In this document: positions 10,990 through 22,853 of the stretch, one piece after another
Numbering within the stretch: the stretch's first letter is position 1
How the letters are laid out: each line of letters begins with the position of its first letter
Assembly: GCA_021234155.1 (NCBI GenBank)
Contig: JAJEKV010000012.1
Location: forward strand, 9,018,448-9,082,447
Length of the DNA: 64,000 nucleotides
From: Isoetes taiwanensis
Lineage: Eukaryota; Streptophyta; Lycopodiopsida; Isoetales; Isoetaceae
Direction of reading: 5' to 3'
Notes under the pieces: model-generated
What the model was told of the DNA's origin: nothing
Seen by the model: the letters and a program-made list of their open reading frames with translations, nothing else
The model's database searches: none
Position numbers and translations under genes: made by a program

Positions 10990-12435
10990 AATGTCCCATG
11001 AATTCCCCTGCTAATTCGCTACTTGGGATTGGACTTCTGCATCTCTATTACTATAGAAGCCAAGTGAGCCTTTTTGGTGACATGTATAAAATAGGCCTGA
11101 AGATGAATGGAATCACTTTTGTCAATGTTCTACATGCATGTGATGCTCCAGCATGGATTCACTTCCTGATTCAGCAAACAATGCATCGGATGTTAATGTT
11201 GTTACTGCACTTATCGACATGTACATCAAGTGCGGAAGAATAACCAATGCTCGGCAATTATTTGACAATATGCATAGGAAAAATATCGTATCAGGGAATG
11301 TTATTATTGCAGGATATGCAGCATATGGAGATGGAGAAAGAAGCATTAAGGCTATTTCAGCAGATGCAATCAAACGTCAGACCAAATAACATTCATCAAT
11401 GTCTTGAGTGCATGTAAATGCTTTGGGGAATTGGGACATGGAAAACTATTCCATGCTTATACAGTGAAATATGAATGCAATTTAGACGCTTATGTGGGAA
11501 GCACTGTCATTGAGTTGTTTCCTAATTGTAATTCTATAAATAGCACTCGAGACGTCTTTGACAGGATGAAAATAAAAAATGAAGTTTTATGGAATGCAAT
11601 GATCACAGGTTATGTGCAATCTGGAAATGGCAACAAGGCTCTCAATGTCTCTTTTTAGTCAAATGGAGAAAGAGGGTGTGAAGCCAAATAATGTTACTTT
11701 AGGTGCTGTCCTTAGTGCATGTGCCAACATGTGTGTTCTGCAGGATGGAAAACGTGTTCATGGGTATATTTTGATCGAGGGACTTGAATCAAACCTTTTT
11801 CTGGCTAACTCTTTGATTGACATGTACTCAAAATGTGGAAATAGAGATTGCATGTAGATTGTTTAAGGAAGATTCTGATTGCAGTGTTATTTCATGGACT
11901 GCGATGATTGGTTCATATGCTCAACTCGAAAATAGTAAAGAGATCTTGAAAATTCTTATAAGAATGCAGGAGGACGCAAAGCCAGACAAAATTGCTTTTG
12001 TAAGTGCTCTTAGTGGTTGTGCTGGAGCTGAAGCCTTACAAGATGGGAAGCATATCCATGCATATATCGTGCGCAATGGATGCGAATTGATGTTGTTATT
12101 GGAAGTGCTGTTATTGACATTTTGGCAAGTGTGGAAGTAAAAGCGATGCTCAAAAGACTTTTGATAGAATAGCTGTACCAGATGTGATATCATGGACCAT
12201 AATTATTGCAGCATCTACACAAGATGGAGATGGTAAGGAAGCTCTCAATCTCTTCTGTCAGATGCAACAGGATGGGTTTAACCCAACTAAGGCAACCTTT
12301 GTTAGTATTCTGAAAGCATGTGCCAGCTTGAGAGCACTTGAACATGGAAAGCGCATCCATGCTGAACATGGCATAATTGCTGCAACTAGGAGCATAAGAA
12401 CTAGCCTCCTAAGTGGCCTACAGACATGCATTTAG
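10990..12435 (+). pseudogene. Pentatricopeptide repeat (PLS-type) pseudogene
   Basis: The plus strand carries successive PPR motifs spread over three frames: ALIDMYIKCGRITNARQLFD, WNAMITGYVQSGNGNKAL, MEKEGVKPNNVTLGAVLSAC, LIDMYSKCGN, VISWTAMIGSYAQ and GKRIHAEHG. These signatures (LIDMYxKCG, SWxxxIxxYxQ, GKxIHA) are typical of PLS-class organelle RNA-editing PPR proteins. At least five frameshifts or stops break it, and no E or DYW tail is seen. The neighbouring CCCH gene is intact, so decay is local. Family identity is certain; it is not functional. Confidence 0.85.
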
Positions 12436-12654
12436 TGTACACCATATATCTTTGTACCCAGACTGCCTTCATTTTAGCAGGAGCAATAGAATCTGGTTTA
12501 ACCACAGAGTTATTACCTTTATCCTTTTTACTAGACACAATTATAGGGGTCTTGGAATATTACTTCACCTCCTTTAGAATGCAAATAGAGGGAAAGTACG
12601 TTTAGGGGATAGAAATTCGGATGACTTCCCCTAGACAATCTCCTATAGCTTATA

Positions 12655-12815
12655 TCTAGCATTATAACAGGGGTTTTTTTTTGTGATTTTATACGCTTTT
12701 TGGCATGATTTTCCTATGATTTTAGTGTTGTATTCATTGGGCCATACTAAATAGTATTTCTAGAGTGCAGTTTTTTTGGAGCGTTGATCTGGATTACCTT
12801 CAACAATCTAACGGT
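12655..12815 (+). mobile_element. Helitron-like 5' terminal block, copy b
   Basis: Begins A|TCTAGCATTATAACAGGGG, which has the TC start and AT-rich lead typical of plant Helitrons. About 150 bp is shared with copies at 3589, 25,424 and 59,242 (minus), including ACTAAATAGTATTTCTAGAG. The element probably extends several hundred bases, but its 3' end could not be fixed; the hairpin at 14,366 is a candidate without a CTRR end. Confidence 0.5.
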
Positions 12816-13169
12816 TGTTATTTTGACCTCCTTAATTCATATGCATGAAACCAGAGAAGTTCTCTTCTCTGAAAAGTTCTTGTGGTGGTGTTATCGATCC
12901 GTCCTGTTCATCCGTCTTGCTCTGTCATTCAACAGTTTTGGTATGCAAGATTTTGCTTTTTTGTTTGCTAACAATCTTTTTTTGTTTGCTAGATATTCTG
13001 TTTTAATCGTATTTGGAATATAGCATCAGCATGGCAAACAAAAAAATTCATGATCTTTCATGGCAGAATTCATGATCTTATTCTGTTCAAATTCTGTTTT
13101 TGTTCTTCATTCATCTTTTTGTAACATTTCAGATTTGCTGTTGAATAATAATGGTAGACATTCAAAATC

Positions 13170-13560
13170 CGGATGGAGACAGATCTTGCAGTTTTTTCCT
13201 ATTCTTTTCTTCCTCAACTTTAGCTCTGAAAAGCATTGGCCACTTAGTGCGAAACTGGAGCCATGAATATATCGAAACTGCAGGTAAATACCTAGCAAGC
13301 AAAATTGAAGATAAAGACAGATCTTGAAGTTTTTCCCTATTTTTTCCTTCCTCGACTATAGCCCTGAAAAGCATTGGCCACTTAGTGCGAAACTGGAGCC
13401 ATGAATATCTAGCCTGCCATAGCCAGAATCTGCCTGACGCAGCTTGGCCGCCATAGCCAGATCTTCAAGTTTTAACCTAAGTCTTTTTTCCTGGACTTTA
13501 CCTGTGAAAACCATTCGCCCATAGGCCAAAACTGGAGCCACTAGCCGCCATAGCCACATC
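13170..13560. repeat. 138-bp tandem repeat, three diverging copies
   Basis: The core cttagtgcgaaactggagcc occurs at 13,243 and 13,381, and a diverged third copy lies near 13,520. The units lie within the sequence downstream of Helitron-like copy b. Confidence 0.7.
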
Positions 13561-14365
13561 TGCTGAGCTTTTCCTCTGTAAAACCACCGGAACCAGTGTG
13601 TAGCATGGTAACATAAACTGTTTTCAACATCTAGTAGCACCACAGTTAGATTCGGCCCTCACATCTTTCTATTCGATCGGATTTGCATGAAGCAGCTGCC
13701 ATCATCGATCGATTGCAGAAACCCTAACCGTGCCCTAATCTGTTTTGTCTCAAAAATCCTATTCCGTCCTTAACTATTTGCCTTCAAAATTAAAAATGTC
13801 GCCCTTCCTTTCAATATCATGCATTATCTACTGCCCTTTAAGCTTCAAAATTTAAAATCTGACCCTTCCTTTCAATATGTACCATTATGTTCATTGTTTA
13901 ACAACATAACATGTACTATATTAGTAGTTTTTATGGTTTACTACTATTACAAGCTTGTGTTACTATTCATATTATTACTACCATTACTAGTTATTAACAA
14001 TTGTCTTGTTTTTTTAATGGTAGATATTAGATCTACATATTACAATGAGACGAATGGCACGAAACAGACGAGGCCCAGGCTCAACATCACGAACGGGAGT
14101 CATGCAGGCAAAAGGCATCACGTATGAGATAAATCACCCTGCACAAGAAAATGTCGTCGAAGCTGGAGAGGCGCAAATCAACGAACGTGTCGTGATATTA
14201 ATATACTATTTTTACTATCTTCAATGACTAAATAAATTTATAAATAATATGCTAAATTACATTATGCTATAATATTATAGTTGCTTAGGCTTCATATTAC
14301 TATTTGTTATAATGCTACATATTGCTACATGTTTTACATCCGACATATAACGTTGTTTGTTTTTG

Positions 14366-14378
14366 GCCCCGAAGGGGC
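14366..14378. other. GCCCC-GAA-GGGGC hairpin
   Basis: A five-pair GC stem with a GAA loop just left of a MITE. A near-identical hairpin precedes the related MITE copy at 26,866-26,880, so both belong to one conserved unit. Confidence 0.55.
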
Positions 14379-14400
14379 AAAATTTTTTTTTAACCTATAA

Positions 14401-14784
14401 CAACAACCATTACATTACACGCCTTAAAATTGAATTCCCCCTTAAACGCCCTTTGGTTTGGGTGCATGTTCACACGGAGGGTGACGTAGGGCAGCGAGAG
14501 CCCTTATAATTATGTTTTGCACGTACAAAATCAACACCATATAGTATATTGCCTGAAATCTTATAGTATTTTGCAATTCTTGTTATACAGTATACCAAAT
14601 TCTGAAAATCCATACCCCACAAACGAGGAACTTTGTGTATGGTGTAGATTAAGGAATAAGGGGTGAATACGCCTATCCAACATCTCTCGTTGCCCGGAGT
14701 CACCCCCCCGTGTGAATATGCACCCAAACCAAAGGGGGTTTAAGGGGGAATTTAATTTTAAGGCGTGTAATGTAATGGTTGTTG
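14401..14784. mobile_element. MITE, 384 bp, terminal inverted repeats ~85 bp
   Basis: The left arm 14,401-14,485 (starting CAACAACCATTACATTACAC) is repeated inverted at 14,699-14,784. The right end runs into a GTT microsatellite. A related, truncated copy lies at 26,900-27,196. No coding capacity. Confidence 0.75.
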
Positions 14785-14789
14785 TTGTT

Positions 14790-15360
14790 GTTGTTGTAAT
14801 GCTTTTAGATGACTCTGAGTCCAAAAAGCAGGGGGAATATTAGGACAAGAGATCCAAGTGGTTGTAGCCACATTGGAATAATCCTCAGGAGTGTAGAGAG
14901 GGTGCCATTTCATAATGTATGCGGGACAATTAGCCACACTAGAAATTTTTCTGATCAAAATACTGATCATGTGATTCATACTCTGCATACAATTTGGTAG
15001 GTTTTACTGTCCATCTTAAGAATAGGGAGGATACAAATATTAATGGACTTATTTAACCGGTTTTTAACTTCCACTAGGGAAGGACATTTAAGAGGATAAT
15101 GAATAAGAATCCCATTGGAGGAGTATTTGGTTTTAGCAGGCTTATCCTTGATGGCAAATAAATCAACCATGGAAATCTTCAGGAGCAATAGAAGAATTCT
15201 GGACCCTACCTTTGACCATATAAGAATTTAAATGAGCAATTTTAAAAGATACAATACTGTTTAATTTGTCATATTTGCCTAGGACTAGTACTTTCAATCG
15301 AAGTCTGGTGTCCGAGATTTTTGTCGAAGTTTTGTCCAAGTTGGTCTCCACCATCTTTGC
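14790..15360 (-). pseudogene. Uncharacterised reading frame, downstream part
   Basis: Minus-strand coding continues here from 24,459 once the LTR element is removed: TSD bases GCAAA bridge the codons for CPNC and AKMVETN. Following segments (LRLKVLVLGKYDKLNSIV; YSSNGILIHYPLKCPSLVEV; KWHPLYTPEDYSNVATTTW) lie in different frames, so it is decayed. I do not recognise the family. It ends at the MITE in a poly-Gln run that is just the GTT microsatellite. A retroelement gag or LINE ORF1 would fit its look, but this is a guess. Confidence 0.4.
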
Positions 15361-16939
15361 TGTGACGCTCCCCGAATCCATACGATGCTCCCATCGTATA
15401 AATACGGGAAATTCCCCTCCCATGGCGAATCCATCACCACGGAAAGGCCCTCCATTTGACTCGGACCACTTGTGATGGCCAAGTGTCCGGGTGAAGGACA
15501 CGAAGGTGGCATTCGTCCCACGCCTTCTATGGGAATCCTATATAGCGACCTCGCAACAATACTAAATAGTAATATACCACCACGAAGGGTGGCCCATCAT
15601 CATCAATACAACTAATAACAGAATACCAACATAACAAAGGAAATACACCATAACTAAGGGCTCTACCCCGGGCTCAGATTCCATGGGGGCGACTGACGGT
15701 CAGGGCCCCAAGATAACGGCAGACAGAGGTAGAACATGGCGTTGGCTGGCATAAGACAATGGCTAGGGTAGTCCACTCCATCCGCCCCTCCTGTGCACAC
15801 TTTGCAGATAGGCTGAATCATGCTATGACGTGCTTGTAGCCCTCCGGAGACGCAATCCCAAGGAATCACCCTTCAGGACTACTCCGGGTTACATCTCCCC
15901 GGTCCGATGAGGCAGGTCAGAGAGGCGTCTCCTCCCCGAGTATGACGGATCCCTGGGTGTGCTAGAGAACACGTGCCCCCTCAGTGACCCCCGCATCCGT
16001 ACCCGACTTACTCCCCTAAATCTAAAGGTCAGCTCACCAACCCGTTCGAGCCCAGGACGACCATTTACGACTCACGCCCTCCGGCCCAGAGAGTGCCAGG
16101 CCCATACCCGGCCCACACACAGTGACCGGCTATAAGCCTAGCACACTATAGGAGTCCTGTAGCCGCGCTAGACAAGACCCCACCCCCGATTCACCCTCAT
16201 ACTCGTTATCTGGTGTTGAACCACATCATAGCATCCACAGCCAGGTAGGCTCTTGTGCACAGGCCGCAATTACTGGGTTTTAAGGGTTCTATCTAGGAAC
16301 ATCTCTACTTCTAGATGGCCTTTAGGTCTCTACCCCCCTTTTACCCATACAACACAGGAGGAACAGAAAGGAAGCTATCCTTATACATCCATCCATCCAT
16401 AGCTTCGAATAGAACATAAAATAGAGATTAACCATACATCTATTCATACAAGGATTAATCCTAACTACCTTCTGAGCATACAAGGATTAGTCCAATGACT
16501 ATCTAGGAATCCAAGCTATCTACGTACTAACCGGGATCATAGCTAGCTCTACTATCCCTCTGGTTCTCCATCCTTCTGGCTGGAACAAGGTGGAACAGCA
16601 ACTCCTCCTCCACCAACCTCCTCCAATTCGAATTGGGGCAAATGGGGGTACAAAACCCCAATTTGGGTCCCAAGTTAGCAACTCTCACTTGCCCAATCGA
16701 TTTGGGCCAGGTGGCAACTCTAGATTGGTTAATATTAGCTAATTTGGTATTTTAGCCCTTTTTAATATTAGGTTAAGCCCTAAATTTGAATTAGGGCTTT
16801 GGGTTAGGTTTCCACTTTAATGATTAATTATTAACATAGCTAACCTTAGCTTATGAATAATTAATGTGCCATTAATGATTCATAGTGACGTGTCATGTAT
16901 TTATACTTAAAAAGGCGTATAAATATGTGGAACGTCACA
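15361..16939 (-). repeat. 3' LTR
   Basis: Plus-strand ends are TGTGACGCTCC and GGAACGTCACA, so both begin TG and end CA. It lacks about 25 bp near 15,570 that the other LTR keeps. Confidence 0.9.
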
Positions 16940-16952
16940 TTCTCCCCACCTT
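16940..16952 (-). promoter_or_regulatory. Polypurine tract
   Basis: Read on the minus strand, AAGGTGGGGAGAA abuts the 3' LTR and would prime plus-strand DNA synthesis. Confidence 0.8.
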
Positions 16953-17695
16953 AAAAATGATGTTGTCCTCAGCATCAAGACTGCTCTCGTTGTAGTGTGA
17001 GATTATAAATCACACAGATGTTGTCATGTTCAAAGTGATTAAATTTGAAATGACTTGTAATGTGCAATTTATAACTCTAGGATATAAAAGATAGAGATAT
17101 AGATCAGACATGATCATCGTTTAGGACTGTCAAAGGTGAACAGTCAAGATTTGTGAAGGTCTTATTGTTTTCACAGTATACCTAATTTCGAGTTCATTGT
17201 TTGTACACATACATGTAACTGATTATATATTATAAACAGGTATAGATATAACGAAGTTCTATTTGTTCTTTTAATATAACACAGACTTATTACTCTCGCA
17301 CTGTTTAGTAGAAAGTCATCCCAATCATAGTAACTTGTGTGTATATATATATATCTATTATATTTTCCCTTCACTTTGCAATTCATTTTATCACAGCTAG
17401 CCTTAATTTAATTTTTGTATCAAAATTTTATTTTCCTATTTTGTTACAGTTTTAACAACTCGTATGTTCCTATCCTCAGTGTTTTACATGCCCCTCATAT
17501 TTATACTTACCCTTTAATGCGATTATATAGTGTACTGTATCTGACATTTTTAGCTATATACTTTAATTAGAGACACACGTTCTTCATCATTTATTTTTCA
17601 TAACGTTGTTATAACATAATCTAAGTCTCATTATTCCCTCAGAAGTTACATAATTAGCTCGTTTCGATTATCTTTAATGTTTCCACACTCACACT

Positions 17696-17734
17696 CTATT
17701 CTATTCTATTCTATTCTATTCTATTCTATTCTAT
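17696..17734. repeat. (CTATT)n microsatellite
   Basis: About eight pentanucleotide units in a row. Confidence 0.95.
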
Positions 17735-20700
17735 ATTAACCATGGGTTATATTCACATCGGTACACATTTGAATTACTTATTTATATTATTATTATTTTC
17801 GTGTAATCACACATACAGACACTCTTATATTTACATGGCACGTGTACATCTCACATATGTGACTATGGTGTCCACGGCGGAAGCATCGAAACATGCCTGG
17901 TGTTTCTTGAGGCTGTTATGTAATGATGGTTAAGCAGGTCCTAGACTCTTGCTTGAAGTAGAAGTGTGGCACGTTGGGAATACGGAGTAGTAAGGTATCC
18001 TTATTTTGGATCAAGGATTGATTTATCATGCAAGATATATATTGCCATTCCACGTAGAAGGAGATTCGGTATAGCACGATATATCTGAGGGAGAAGTGGT
18101 ATATAATTATCTGCCATAGAACACATTAGGGAGGTACTATACTAAGGTGAAAAGTGGATTATAAGTACCCAGTTCCTGAAAGGGAGATCACTTTAGAAAT
18201 GTAGGTTTCGACAATGGTGGTGAAGGTACAGAATGTTGTTCTAATAGTGTATAGCTATTGCTACTTGAATCGAGGTATGATTCGCGGAGAGGTAGAGAAT
18301 AATGTCGTATGAGGACGTGGATCCATAAATTAAGGATTATAAAATTACACATACATTGTGTTACGAAGAAGACCACGTAGCCACGTGGATACGCTTTATG
18401 ATGTTTGGTCAAATGCATGACCATTATGCATGATATAGGAAATGGACACATCTTATGTCTGCTGGGAGCATCGAAATGTGGAATAAAAGACTGGACAATA
18501 GTGTGGAACGTAGTTTCCACACAAGGTCAAGAGAGTCGAGGTCGAACTGAACGAAGGCAGGAATAAACATTCTGTAAGACTGTTGGTATGGAAGACGACA
18601 ATTGTTAGGAAGGCAAGTAATGTAACCACACGACAAGTGGGAGACAAGAGGTGCTTGAAAGTCGTAAACAACGTTTTAAATATAGAGAATTTGGAGGGAC
18701 ACTTTGAATAGACCAAAGTCTGGAGTAGGAACAAGGTAGGTGCCCAATGAACATCTCACCAAGGAGAATGTGCTCTGGACTCGGTATCGCGTGTGTATCT
18801 CGAGGAGTAGCTCCGCGTTGGTATATACATAGTAGGACCATTTAATAGTAAAACATAACTAGAAAAAGATAGGATGTATACTAGAACTTCTAGTTTACAA
18901 TTCATATGAATACGAATGTAAGGAAAACAGGAGTTCCTATACCAGAAGTTAAACATGTCCACTAGGAACTTAGGGTGGCATCTGCCCTTGTGGGATTTGT
19001 GACTAGAGCTTGAGGAGCAACGCAAACTAAGGCTAGAGAGTCTAGAAAGTGTGGTGTCGAAACCACAACATGTCTATGGTACCAGATAACCGAGTTGAGG
19101 AAATAAGTTGGCCGCAAGTATGAACATAGCTAGATGGCGTCTAGACTTAGGGTTGGTGCACACATGTTACTATATCATATAATAACAACGTAATGGTCTT
19201 GGATGTGGGAAGGATTTAGTAGTATCAAATACTACACTAGTGAGGATATCAAGGATGTCGATTGTGACATCCAGATGTATGTCATATTGGAAGATGGTGC
19301 AATATTCGTACAAGGCGAGTGAAATATTACTTGACAAGGTTTACAGAAGAAGCATAATGATATGCTTATATACGAAGATATTGGGTTAAGGTATGATCCA
19401 CCAGAGATAAGCATTCAAGCTATCCCAATGGTTGGAGTTGACTATCTTAGAGACGTCGTACTAAGGGATATGAGAAGAGTTTAAATCAGTGAAAATAGCT
19501 AGAGTAAGCCTAGCATATACGGTGATGTTACATTCAAAAGCATCCTGAGGATGGTTGGAATGGTATTGGAATAACCGATAATAAGGGCTTAACTACTTAA
19601 AGTTTCTAGATACCAATGAATTACTTCAGCATTATAGGCTGAGAGCATCTATTCGGTTTTGGGAATAAAAAGGTTTAAAATATCGCGTCCCCTTGATGGA
19701 AGAAAAGAAGGAGTACGATTACTTTGGCGATTATACCTTTAGGGATAACCGAGAAGAGGGCAATACATGGCAACTCCAAGTCCCGATAGAAATCAAGACG
19801 AGGTGTATAGATCAGAAGGGGTGAGATTATATAGACCAGTAGTCCATATATCCTAAGAGTTACTCTACTCCCGGGAAACAATTCTAGATACTGAAGTAGA
19901 GGGTGGAGTATCCGTTGCCTTGAGGCATAGACCCATTAGAGATTATGACTTTAAGGCTAACTAGAGACCCTATCAAAATATAGGCAGCATATAGAAGTCC
20001 AACATAGAGTTGGCTCCTGTCCATTTGGGAAATAGGTGGCGTAGCCACATCGTAAAGGTACATAGACAATGGATTTTGTTAAAAAGAACTACCAAGGTTA
20101 CACTTTAGCTAAGTTAGAGCAGAGCTCTCGCATTGTGGGATGAGGATATATATTTATTAGGTACATACTATGTACATATACGATAAACATCTTGGAGAAG
20201 TAATCTAAGTGGTGACATGGCGAGTTACATGGAGGTGTAAGTTAGAATATACAGGGCTCGAATATCGCTACAAGCCCGGGTTATATCAATTGCGGTACTG
20301 TAGGAAGACTTACAAAATACCAGGCAGGCACCTCGATGTCTCCAGGTAATTTACGTTTCGTACGAAGGCTCACTCGGTCTTAGGCCATGACTATGGCTTA
20401 GGTGAGGATGCCAAGTCATTTGGAATGCCACAACAGCGGTAGAACATGATGACAAAGAAACGTAATGACTAGCATTTCTAGGATGTAGGACAACGTTGAA
20501 TCATAACCCCCAACGCTATGTGGGTTAACAACATAGGGCCATCTAATAGCGGCTTAGAAGCCACAAGTCAGTTAACGAACCTAAAGGAGTAAATGGATGG
20601 GTGACGCTACCGAATAAAGGTCACAACAAAAAGGTGAATGCCATACGCTGTGCCACGTGTAAGGGCCGGGTTAACGAGAATCAGCCATGGACGTAGAAAA

Positions 20701-22135
20701 TATATTGGAGAAGAAAAAGAATGAAGGACGCTTATTAATGATATTTAGCGACTTGGATAGGAAGGTTATTACCTTCACGATCGTTGGATGAATGGCATGA
20801 CTTGAAGGGTGGCCTTTCCGATTATGCAAAGATAGATTGCTGGCTTGAAAGGTAGCAAGAGCTTAAAAACTCTTTAAAGATTTGGTGCATGGCTTAGGGA
20901 AGAAGACTTCAATGTCCGAGGACAACATGGTGAATTCAATTCACCAAGAACCTTTTTAACGGATAGATAGGTAGATAGTATTTTGACGTCATGCCACATT
21001 GGCAGCGTCCATGAGGACATATGACGGACCCCCAGAGACTTGAACACAAGATCTCTTAATAGAGGAGGCCTATCTTGAGAGGTCTTTGGGTGGTACTGTC
21101 CTTTGGGATATTCACATAATCCGTTAGAATATATAAGTTCATTTGCGGAACCTAAGGATGTTTAGGCACTAAAGTAATGGTTGGAAACATTGTGCCCGGA
21201 CCATATCTAGATACCCTAGAAGGAGGTGACTAGCCAACAATGGTTGGATGCCATTGGAATGTACGGGAGAACAACTCCAAAAGAGGGTAGACTGCTGTCA
21301 ATTTGACAGGCACAGATAAATAATCACGACCATAACTTTGGCACAAAATGATACCAAAGTTTGTACCCGGGATTGATTAGAATAAAATGTTGACATTGTT
21401 GTGGAGGTTCCAACACAAGCACTCACTACGTGTTACAGAGTATGTATCCTGATCTGAGGGAAGTGATCCATAAAAGGAACACGACGAATGAGAAGAAATA
21501 TTGAAGGGTGGTAGGATCAAAGAAATCCAAACCCATGGTCTAGAGGGGTGCTGCATGGCAGTCCCCAGTCGGTTGGACGAAAAGAGATCCTTTCGCTGGG
21601 AAAATGAGACGAGTCAAGGCTCAGACACTAGAGAGAAACAACGTTAATTATAATTGTGTCTATAAAATACTACTTAATCCTTAATATATAACGTCGAACA
21701 AGATCTAATATAAGCATATGAATGTAGTATAGATTGAATCATGGCAAGGCCCGAAGAAATTTTGTTATCAAGGCATCTACCAAAGGAAAATAATATTTAA
21801 AGCTATAGGTCTAGGAACGTCGATAACTGGACATTATTATCGTCGCCTAAAGGATATCCAAGGTGAATAGTGGATTAGAATCCAACTTGGAAGTTTCTAT
21901 CTTACTCCGAGGAATTCCTTTGCATCGCTCAACGTGAACGTATGTCCATATGGTTGCGGGAGACATTCCGCATTAATGGTAAGAACCCTTAGGGTATTCC
22001 TACCCCACCATGGTTTCCCAAGTCCGGCGGAGTTGTTATCACCGCAGCGTTGGCTTAGGGAAGAGTGATGGCAGACAGAGAAACAGTGATGCTATTGGTT
22101 AAGTATAATACGAGAGTATTATGTCCACTAAAAGG

Positions 22136-22195
22136 AGGCTTACCCTGTTGGTAAAGTGTTTGGCTGGGTGCTGAGAGGTCAAGGGTTCAAGGCCC
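22136..22195 (+). other. tRNA-like segment 1
   Basis: A-box-like and B-box-like (GGTCAAGGGTTCAAGGCC) blocks about 30 bp apart. It resembles the second segment at 22,288, suggesting a SINE head or decayed tRNA pair. No full cloverleaf. Confidence 0.3.
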
Positions 22196-22287
22196 CATAA
22201 TACACTTTTACATAAAAGTTGCTATATAGAGAAATAGGGTATTATATGTGTATAAGTAATATATAAAACATATATATTATATTCAAG

Positions 22288-22352
22288 AGAGCTTGGTGTG
22301 GTGGTAAGCACCTAGGCTTGGGGTTGAGAGGTCATGGGTTCAAATCTGGCTT
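22288..22352 (+). other. tRNA-like segment 2
   Basis: GGTGTGGTGGTAAG followed by GGTCATGGGTTCAAATC matches A and B boxes of RNA polymerase III promoters. The folding is imperfect, so a working tRNA is unlikely; a tRNA-derived SINE fragment inside the retroelement leader is more likely. Confidence 0.35.
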
Positions 22353-22840
22353 GATGCGTTGAAAAAAGTAGGTATACAAAAAAAATATAAAAATTTTATA
22401 CGGCAGAAATACGCATTTTATACGGAGCGGCACTGCTCAGGTTATACGGGTTTATCTCGCGATTCTGGAGCGACCAAACCCGAGATGCGCTGCTGTTGGG
22501 TTTTGGGCCCCTTGCTCGACCTTTTGCTACCGGATGATGACCCCCCCTACGGTATTTGGACCATGCCGACGCGTTGGAGCAAAAATCCCCTCAATCCGAA
22601 TTACCTAGAGGAAGTTATGGTCTCCGGAAGAAAGGGACTGCATCCTGCCAAAAACTCAACTGAACTTCATCTTAATATTGGGAATTTTTCTTCTTAACTG
22701 GTTCAATCCTTGCATACTTAGGCCAAAACTCATCTTAGTTATGGATTTGGTGTAAGTTTCCTAAATTGGAGGTCCCCTACTATCTAACGGTCTAACGAGT
22801 TAGACATGGCCAGTGCTATGATCTGGTCTACCAAGATCAT

Positions 22841-22852
22841 GCTCTGATACCA
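22841..22852 (-). promoter_or_regulatory. Primer binding site, initiator tRNA-Met
   Basis: Minus strand TGGTATCAGAGC, the standard plant tRNA-iMet PBS, one base from the 5' LTR. Confidence 0.95.
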
Positions 22853-22853
22853 C

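Larger units (their letters stand above)
16953..22840 (-). other. Non-coding interior of the LTR element
   Basis: No conserved retroelement domain was found on either strand. It holds a pentanucleotide microsatellite and two tRNA-like segments. The first ~400 bp after the PBS is homologous to the leader at 60,233-60,560; beyond that the two elements share nothing I can see. Confidence 0.7.

Noticed and set aside
14366-14400. Hairpin at 14,366 as a Helitron 3' end for copy b
   Set aside because: No CTRR-like end follows within about 20 bases, and homology with the second copy continues into the MITE.
22136-22352. Two functional tRNA genes
   Set aside because: B boxes look good but no acceptor and anticodon stems form.
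16953-22840. Decayed gag-pol inside the 15-24 kb element
   Set aside because: I found no RT, integrase or protease motif in any minus-strand frame, and the LTRs are too similar for such complete decay.
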